DNA of 64,000 nt from Neocallimastix lanati (nom. inval.) (lineage: Eukaryota > Neocallimastigomycota > Neocallimastigomycetes > Neocallimastigales > Neocallimastigaceae), in the NCBI GenBank assembly GCA_016946835.1, contig JACVTC010000036.1, forward strand, positions 511,501-575,500, written 5' to 3'. This document shows positions 57,344-64,000 of the stretch, in pieces. How positions within the stretch are numbered: the stretch's first letter is position 1; each line of letters starts with the position of its first letter. The position numbers and the translations under genes were made by a program. Below the pieces are notes generated by a model. The model saw only the letters and a program-made list of their open reading frames with translations. It did not search any database and was not told the DNA's origin.

Positions 57344-57832
57344 TATAATATAAAGAAAAAAATTGTAAAATTGTCACATAATCAGTGATTTACAAAAAAA
57401 AAAAGGAATACTGATATATAATTTATATAAATATATATATATTTTATGTAAAACTCATTTATGTATTATTTTTAAATCTACTTGATTTTTAAATTTCTTT
57501 ATTCTAAATTTTAAAATTTTACACATAAAAAAAATATATATATTAAAAAAAAAAAAAAATGTATTGATATAAATTTTTTATTTTTATAGATATAAAAATT
57601 AAATTTAAATAATTTCTTATAATCATCAAATTTAATTTATAAAAAAAAAATTTTTTTTTTATTAGAATAACAAAATTAGAAAAAAAAAAAAAAAAAAAAA
57701 AAAAAAGGTATTAATAAAAAAAAATTAAAAAAATTAATAATAATAATAACAAAAGAAAAAAATAAAAATAAAAATAAAAGTAAAAAAAAGGCATATGAAA
57801 TTAATAAATTTGATGAATTTAATTCCAAAAAT

Positions 57833-58976
57833 ATGAATAAAGATAATAATATGAATATAGATAATAATATGAAAGAAAATAATGATATTAAACCTGAGAT
57901 AGAAAATAATCAAAATAGTAATGTCATTAAGAATAATAAGATTGATGATAATGAGTTTGAGAATGAGAACGATGTTAAAATAAAAATTGAAAATAAAAGT
58001 GAAACTGAAAGTGAAACAGATGATGAAAGTAATAAAGGTAGTAGATATATCAGTAAAGAAGGAATGGTAAATGAAGATAAAGGTGAAGATGATTATAAAC
58101 AAAAATATGATAGGGAAAAAGGTTTTCGAAAAAGATTATTCCAAATTATTGAAGTAGCAAATTCTGGAGATACCGTCAGTGCAGTTTATGATGTTTTAAT
58201 TATTATAACGATCATTTTAAGTTTAGTTCCTCTAACTTTCAAAGAATCTTATGTCTTCTTTGATTATATGGAAAAAGTTGTTGTCTCTATCTTCATTATG
58301 GATTACCTCTTTAGATTAATTACAGCTGATTATAAACTAAAAACAAGGATACGCTTTCTTTCTTTTATTATTTATCCTTTCACTCCTTGGGCTATTATTG
58401 ATCTTCTTTCCATTTTACCATCTCTGAAATTCTTATATAGTGGTTTGAAACTTCTAAGAATTCTTAATTTAATCAAGACCCTTAGAATCATTCGAGCTGT
58501 CAAAGCTTTTCGATACTCAAACAGTATCAATATTATTGCAGAAGTCATAAAAAATTCTAAGAGACCATTATCCGCCGTGGTAGGTCTAGCAGCGGGTTAT
58601 GTTTTAATTTCAGCATTAATTATTTTTAATGTAGAAGGAGATACCTTTGATAATTTCTTCAGTGCAGTATACTGGGCTACAGTATCTTTAACAACGGTCG
58701 GCTATGGTGATCTCTATCCACTTACCGTTGAAGGAAGAGTAATTGCCATGATTTCATCTGTTTGTGGTGTCGCCTTGATAGCTTTACCTTCAGGTATTAT
58801 TACAGCAGGTTATATGGATTCATTAAATGCTAGTAGTGCGAAAGAAGAAAAAGAAGAAAAAGCAAGAAGATTGGAGAAAGAAAGAAAGAAAAAGGAGAAA
58901 AAGGAAAGAAGAAAAATGAAGAAGGAACAAAAAAAGCTTTTAATGAAAAAGAAAAAAGAACAAGTCCAACAAGAAT

Positions 58977-58978
<2 letters not shown>
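57833..58978 (+). CDS. Six-transmembrane voltage-gated-type K+ channel, copy 2
   Basis: A paralogue of the gene at 52858, 381 residues, nearly identical at DNA level from the acidic N-terminal domain through S6. The homologous frame begins earlier (AYEINKFDEFNSKN from about 57792) but has no ATG there; an A-rich sequence replaces the first codons of copy 1. The first Met is therefore 57833 and the N-terminus is about 25 residues shorter, with fewer NMNIDN repeats. The S4 basic ladder and filter TVGYGD (288-293) are intact. Differences from copy 1 cluster around S5 and the pore: ALGYIL to AAGYVL, SVVYWATTS to SAVYWATVS, GDIYPHTTE to GDLYPLTVE. The C-terminal tail is longer and Lys/Gln-rich. 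The translation start, and hence expression, is less certain than for copy 1. Confidence 0.9.
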
Positions 58979-59033
<55 letters not shown>

Positions 59034-59168
59034 AAATTAGATTAATTTAAGGAAAAGAAAAAAAAATTAATATATATAGTAAATTATCATTATCATTAAA
59101 AACAATACTCACAATATAACTTTTTTTTTTAATTATTGCTTTTTTTTTAATTTTAGTATTCAATAATA

Positions 59169-59217
<49 letters not shown>

Positions 59218-59710
59218 AATCAAAGTTATTACTCATATTTCCATTGATGTATATTATATTATATATATATGAATGTATATTTCAAAAGAAAAAAATATAT
59301 ATATATATATATTTATTATATTTAATAATAATAGAATGTATTATAATAATATTATAATTATTATTATTTTATTCTGTTGATTTATAAATAAAAAAAAATT
59401 TTAATAAAAAAAAAAAAAAATAAAGAATTTCTTAACATAATATATGAATAAAATTTGGATCCATATAATTGTATTTTTGAATTATACACATATGTAACTT
59501 TTTTATTTTTTTTACAGCCGCATTGCAAACTTTAAACTTTATTTATTTATTTAATCATTCATTTATTAGAAGAATCACCAGAAATGATTTTGGTTCTTAA
59601 ACAAAATATACCCATTCCTTTTTTATAATTTAAATCAATAATGTATGCATCTCTTACATCATGAAGGAAGTTATACCATCAATACCACGTCACATACATA
59701 TATTTACACA
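58979..59710. other. AT-rich spacer with poly-A runs
   Basis: Two long poly-A tracts (58979-59030 and 59172-59214) and AT repeats; no gene seen. Confidence 0.6.
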
Positions 59711-59711
<1 letters not shown>

Positions 59712-59742
<31 letters not shown>

Positions 59743-60347
59743 GGCAGCAAACTTGTTTCATCTTTATTAATTAAATATTTGAAAAAAAATACATGTAATA
59801 AAAAGAAAAAAAAAAAAAGATAAAAAAAAATGGTATAATGTCTTCTAGTTTCATTTAATTAATATCTGTAAGACTTCACAAGGGCATTATTATACTGTAG
59901 TATAATAATTATTTTTGACTTCACAATGTTAATCATAATTTTAAGATACGAAAATTATGATCTTCATGGGTTGCGCTTAGCCCTGCTGGCCTGTCTTACT
60001 GTTTCTTCAGCATTGACGCTCTTGGTAGTAGTCGTTATGATTCGATTTGAACCTAATGAACAAAGGCCACTGCTGACCAATAGTAATAGGTATAATCGAT
60101 TGAAGAAGAGCCGCAGTAATTACCAAAGAATAATGGAGTATCAGAATAAGCATATACTGTTATTAATCCTACTTCCCCCCCCCCAAAAAAAAAAAAAAAA
60201 AAAAGGAAATTAAACACTTTTTTCACACACATTAGAATCACTAGAATCAACATTACACATTATTATATTTACACCCTCATTATTCAGAAAATGACTTAAA
60301 TTAACCGAGATCCCAATCGAGGATTACTATTTTCTCGAAATATAAAA

Positions 60348-60349
<2 letters not shown>
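59712..60349 (-). mobile_element. 5'-truncated family-1 non-LTR 3' end
   Basis: Reverse complement of the family-1 3' end. It has poly(A) (as poly-T, 59712-59739), AACGGCAGCAAACTTGTTTC, the 3' UTR with its ATTATACT...AGTATAAT palindrome, the end of the ORF (CAAGAGCGTCAATGCTGAAG) and the VCEK/FLLGG-coding region. Compared with 37790-37830, the CCTTCTTGGAGG stretch has become a T-run of about 20 followed by ten G's (plus strand C10 A20, about 60175-60204). It abuts the poly(A) tail of the family-3 element. Confidence 0.9.
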
Positions 60350-60384
<35 letters not shown>

Positions 60385-63300
60385 CTTAGAGAATAACTTT
60401 ATTTAATTTATAATAATAATAAAATTACATGATTTTAAAGAAATAAAAAAATAATAAAATACATGAAATAAAATATTATATATTATAAAATTATAAAAGT
60501 GCGTTAGAAGCAATAGCCTCTAACTTTTCCCATTCCTCGATAATAACACCACGTCCATTATTGCGAGTAATAATTTCAGTATTAGTGTTATCAATCGAAT
60601 CTGTATCTGGAGGTGAAAATCCATGCCTTATCATTTCGACGTCGACGCTCTTGGTAACGGTAGATTCAACGGAATACTATTTCATCATCAAACTAAAAGA
60701 TCGACAAATTAATGGTATTACATTTGTTAGAAACTCCGCAATCCCCACAAAATACTGAACAGTTGACAAAGTTGAACTTTGTTTAAAAATATTGTCAACT
60801 AATTGTCTTTGTTCCCCTTCATTAACTTTAATTTTTGAATATATTGAACGCCCACCAAGAAGTGCACTCAATATATAATAATAAATATTATTATCATAAT
60901 CCTTTTCTGAATCTAAAGAAACATCCAAGGAATTTTGTTCAATTATCATTGCAAACTTCAAAAAGAGATCATCTAGAAAAGGTAAAGATTTATTTCTGTA
61001 ATTTTCCAATTCTTTACAGGCAAAGATCCAGTGAGAAAAGCTAGGTACACTAACACCACAACAAGGGCAACATTTAGGGCAATCTTCTGAGACGATTTTT
61101 CTTTTAATGGAAATACTAATGTCAAATTTAAAACCACACCTAATTCGAGAAATCCAAAAGAATCCCAACTGATACTTAGGATATTGAAATGTTAAGTTTC
61201 TGATTTCTGAAATAAATCCAAAATCATTCTCCTTGTAAATAATTGCTTTTTTGGCTTTTGAGGGTTTGAAGACATCTCTTTCCCAATAAAACTTTTTTAT
61301 TTCACTTGTTTTCTTACCATTTAATTTCTTATCCAAAGTCCTTGATTCTTTAGTCCATGAGTAATGTGACATAGTAGGAATATTATTAGTGAGATGATTA
61401 ATAATACATGAAGAATTTTTCCATTTTCTAAAGCATCGTAATTGAGATATTGCACAGACAGCTGAAAGAGGAGGTATTCTCAATTCATGAGTAATATCAT
61501 AGAAACTAACAGAAGAATTGCGATATTTAAATCCATAACTCCAATAAAGTCCTCTATTAATAATTTTTTGCGCTTTAGAACATCTGCTCTTATTTGAACC
61601 AAAGAGAGGAGCATAATATATAACAAGACTAAGAATAAACGAAATTAAAACATATTTCTTCAATGGGAGAGGAACAGATTTATTAATAAGAAATCGAAAG
61701 TACAAATTTAACTTGACATTTAAATTACTGTTTAATTTGGATTGTATAGGTTTCAGTGATAAAGATTCATCAAAAGGAATACCAAGATAGGTATAGTTGT
61801 CAGTTTTAGGTAATTTGTTACTACCAATAGAGAAAGATGAATCTTCATAGTTTGTCGGTTTAACAAAGTTAATCGGTTTTACAACAAGAGTAGCACACTT
61901 ATTAATTCCAAAAGTCATTTCATTTTTAATAGCCCATTCATGAACTTTATTCAAAATTTTCTTAAGAGCTTGTTTAGATGGAGCAACTAAAACAATATCA
62001 TCCGCAAAAAGTCCACCACAACAATATTGAGAATCTAAATATACACCATACTTATCACAATTATCCAGTACATCATTAATGAACAAATTGAATAAAATAG
62101 GAGATAGAGGGCATCCTTGTCTAACACCACGATTAATCGAAAATTCTTCTGAGAGATTACCATTAAAAAAAGCACGAGTTTTAGAAGATAGATAATAATT
62201 CTTTAAAAACAGATGACATTTATCTCTAATTCCTAAGTTATATAATTTGGTCAAAATATTAAAGATAGGTACAGAATCATAGGCTTTTTTAGGATCGAGA
62301 AAAGCAAGATAAGTAAAATTTCCTTGAAATTTTCATCTTTGACATATCTCTCTAATTGAAATATATAAACTTATGCATTCTTCTTTATTTCTAAATCCAA
62401 ATTGTTCAGGTCTAACAAATTTATGTTCAAGGGCATATTTAGCAATTCTATTAGTAACAATCTTTGAAATAATTTTTAAGCCAACATTAATAAGAGAAAT
62501 ACCACGATAATTATTACAATCCGAAAGATCTCCTTTTTTTGGAATTGATATTATAGAAGCTGAATTCCACTCTTCAGGGAAGTCACCATCCCAGATTTTG
62601 TTAAATAATGAAAATAAACATTTAGCACACTTAGAGTAGTGATCATCTGAAGAATCATCTTGATTATCGGATAAATCAGATTTACTAAAGAAGGCTTTAA
62701 AAAATTCAATCGGAATACCATCGGGTCCAGGAGCTTTATTATTTTTCATTTCAAGCACAGTGTTTTGAATTTCTTCCATAGTAATAGAATCATTAATATC
62801 CCAAGTAAGATTATTATTAGGATTAGGTCCAAATAAACTTACCCAATATTCATTATCCAAACTGCGTTGAGTAACATCAGAAGCTAGTTCACTGTAATGT
62901 TCAGCAAATCGATTTAATTGATCCGAATGAGAAAATAAAAGGTTACCCTGCTTGTCCTTTAAAACACTTGACGAAATAGAATTAGAGTACATAGGGTGAG
63001 ATAGCTTCTTTAATTTTAACCAAGCACTCCTAGCATTTTTATTACGAAAATCATTACAAGCAGATTCTATTGACTGATGAAATTGTTATGATTTAATAGA
63101 AAACTTAATTGACCTGACTTTACCACATATATTTTTATTCTCACGAAGCAAATTTAAAAATTCATCAGGGTTTTCAAGATTAGAACCTAAAGAAAAATTT
63201 TTGATTTCATTAAATGCAACATGCTTTTCATGAGAAAGTTTCTTGATATAATAAGGGCAGTGGAAAGCTGAGCCTTTAAGATCACAAGGAATTCTAGCAT

Positions 63301-64000
63301 GAACTTTATCACCAACTTTATTAGCTGTTTCTATAAATTTATTGACCATTTCATTAGAATTTAATTCTTTATTATCATCAAATTCATTAAGAAGAATTGA
63401 GAAGTAGTTACTTGAGAATATTTCATTATGCTTTTCATTACACATGCGTTGGGACCACTTGAATCTTCTAGAAGGAGTAGGAGCACGAAAACCTTCTGAG
63501 TCATCTTTCTTACAGGAAAGGATAAGAGGAAAGTGGTCAGATATATCATTGAATGTACTACAAACAGATACCTTATTAATGTATTCCTTCATTTTATAAT
63601 TAAATAAAACATGATCAATTAAAGACGATCTACCATCCCCGAGCCCATGTGAAATCGAGACCTGATAAGTTTTTAGTGAACCATTGATGAGATGATTTAT
63701 TAAGTAAACTTACTAATTGGGATTTAGACATATTAAAGTCACCTACAAGAATAGAAGGTGTATTTGTATGTTTCTTTATCCAATTAGTAATTTCTGAAAA
63801 GGCATTCTTTCTTTCTTCCTTATGAGTGACCGTAGGAACATAAATATCACCAATAGTGCATTTAATTCCCCAAAAAGAAGTAATGTTAACAGAAATGATA
63901 TACTTATATTCAAAGGGATCAGGAGAAAATGAACAAGAACGATGTACACTTATACTAAGACCTCTCATACCGGGTATATTTGGATCAGCTTTTCGTAAAA
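60350..64000 (-). mobile_element. Family-3 APE-type non-LTR retrotransposon, 5' end beyond the window
   Basis: Poly(A) (as poly-T 60350-60381), a 3' UTR with AATAAA, then one degraded ORF read leftward from the window edge. Endonuclease: MRGLSISVHRSCSFS, SILVGDFNMS and FTWARG (63968-63630), then after a 1-base frameshift near 63640 SDHFPLILSC (about 63535). RT: NNKAPGPDGIPIEFFKAFF, SIPKKGDLSDCNNYRGISL and EQFGFRNKEECISL (62740-62345), GVRQGCPLSPILFNLF and an intact FADD (about 62010-62000), a CPCCGVSVPSFSHWIFAC finger (about 61060-61010) and FVGIAEFLTN near 60750. In-frame stops: TAA just below 63086 (after IKS) and TGA at 62333-62335, where relatives have AGA (CQRRK). The 60677-63592 pieces share one frame, so lesions are few and the copy is fairly young but inactive. 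Confidence 0.95.

Larger units (their letters stand above)
54073..57790. other. Intergenic region between the two K+ channel genes
   Basis: Poly-A runs, (TAA)n at 55611-55661, a base-balanced island (55140-55610) and three tandem degenerate 140-150-bp repeats (56122-56555). No host gene recognised. Confidence 0.6.

Noticed and set aside
59926-60213. 95-codon plus-strand ORF
   Set aside because: Antisense of the family-1 3' end fragment.

Overview
The window is an extremely AT-rich eukaryotic segment, full of homopolymer A/T runs and (TTA)n-type microsatellites. The best-supported source is an anaerobic gut fungus (Neocallimastigomycota). Four things point there: asparagine-homopolymer proteins; an axonemal outer-arm dynein intermediate chain, which requires a flagellated stage (zoospore) and argues against Dictyostelium; a fungal-type arginine carbamoyl-phosphate synthase small subunit with a presequence and what looks like a fungal arginine attenuator uORF; and a decayed AAA-ATPase-like/PD-(D/E)XK gene of a family that is abundant in these fungi. 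The assignment is inferred from sequence, not proven.

Layout. At 1-3612 (minus) lies a large Asn-rich protein gene with repeated acidic DDxFDF...ELKIDE modules, running off the left edge. Two broken relatives lie at 14.5-17.65 kb and 18.3-18.7 kb, and part of the upstream flank is duplicated too. Between them are the AAA-ATPase-like pseudogene (7.6-9.4 kb) and a dead APE-type non-LTR retrotransposon (10.76-14.28 kb). A truncated Ty3/gypsy element (19.5-21.0 kb) ends at a 640-bp (TATTATT)n tract. From 21.7 to 28.7 kb I see only AT-rich sequence and microsatellites. CPA1 follows at 29.08-30.88 kb with one intron; 259 bases upstream of its start is a 28-codon uORF resembling the fungal arginine attenuator peptide.

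From 31.5 to 42 kb is a transposon cluster. It holds an almost intact non-LTR element with an exact 13-bp target-site duplication and only one in-frame stop, then a head-to-tail chain of 5'-truncated copies of three related families, then degraded copia and gypsy remnants on the minus strand. The ten-exon dynein intermediate chain gene (DNAI2/IC69 type) is at 42.96-46.81 kb on the minus strand. Two very similar six-transmembrane K+ channel genes occupy 52.86-54.07 and 57.83-58.98 kb. The right end (59.7-64.0 kb, minus) carries two more non-LTR copies, again joined poly(A)-to-truncated-5'-end; the longer runs off the window.

The host genes look like unrelated single genes; I see no cluster or pathway linking them. 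The strongest novel candidate is the CPA1 attenuator uORF. Next are the orderly head-to-tail retrotransposon chains with a structured 5' end on the youngest copy, and the microsatellite in gene A that can be read as either poly-Asn or an in-frame intron.
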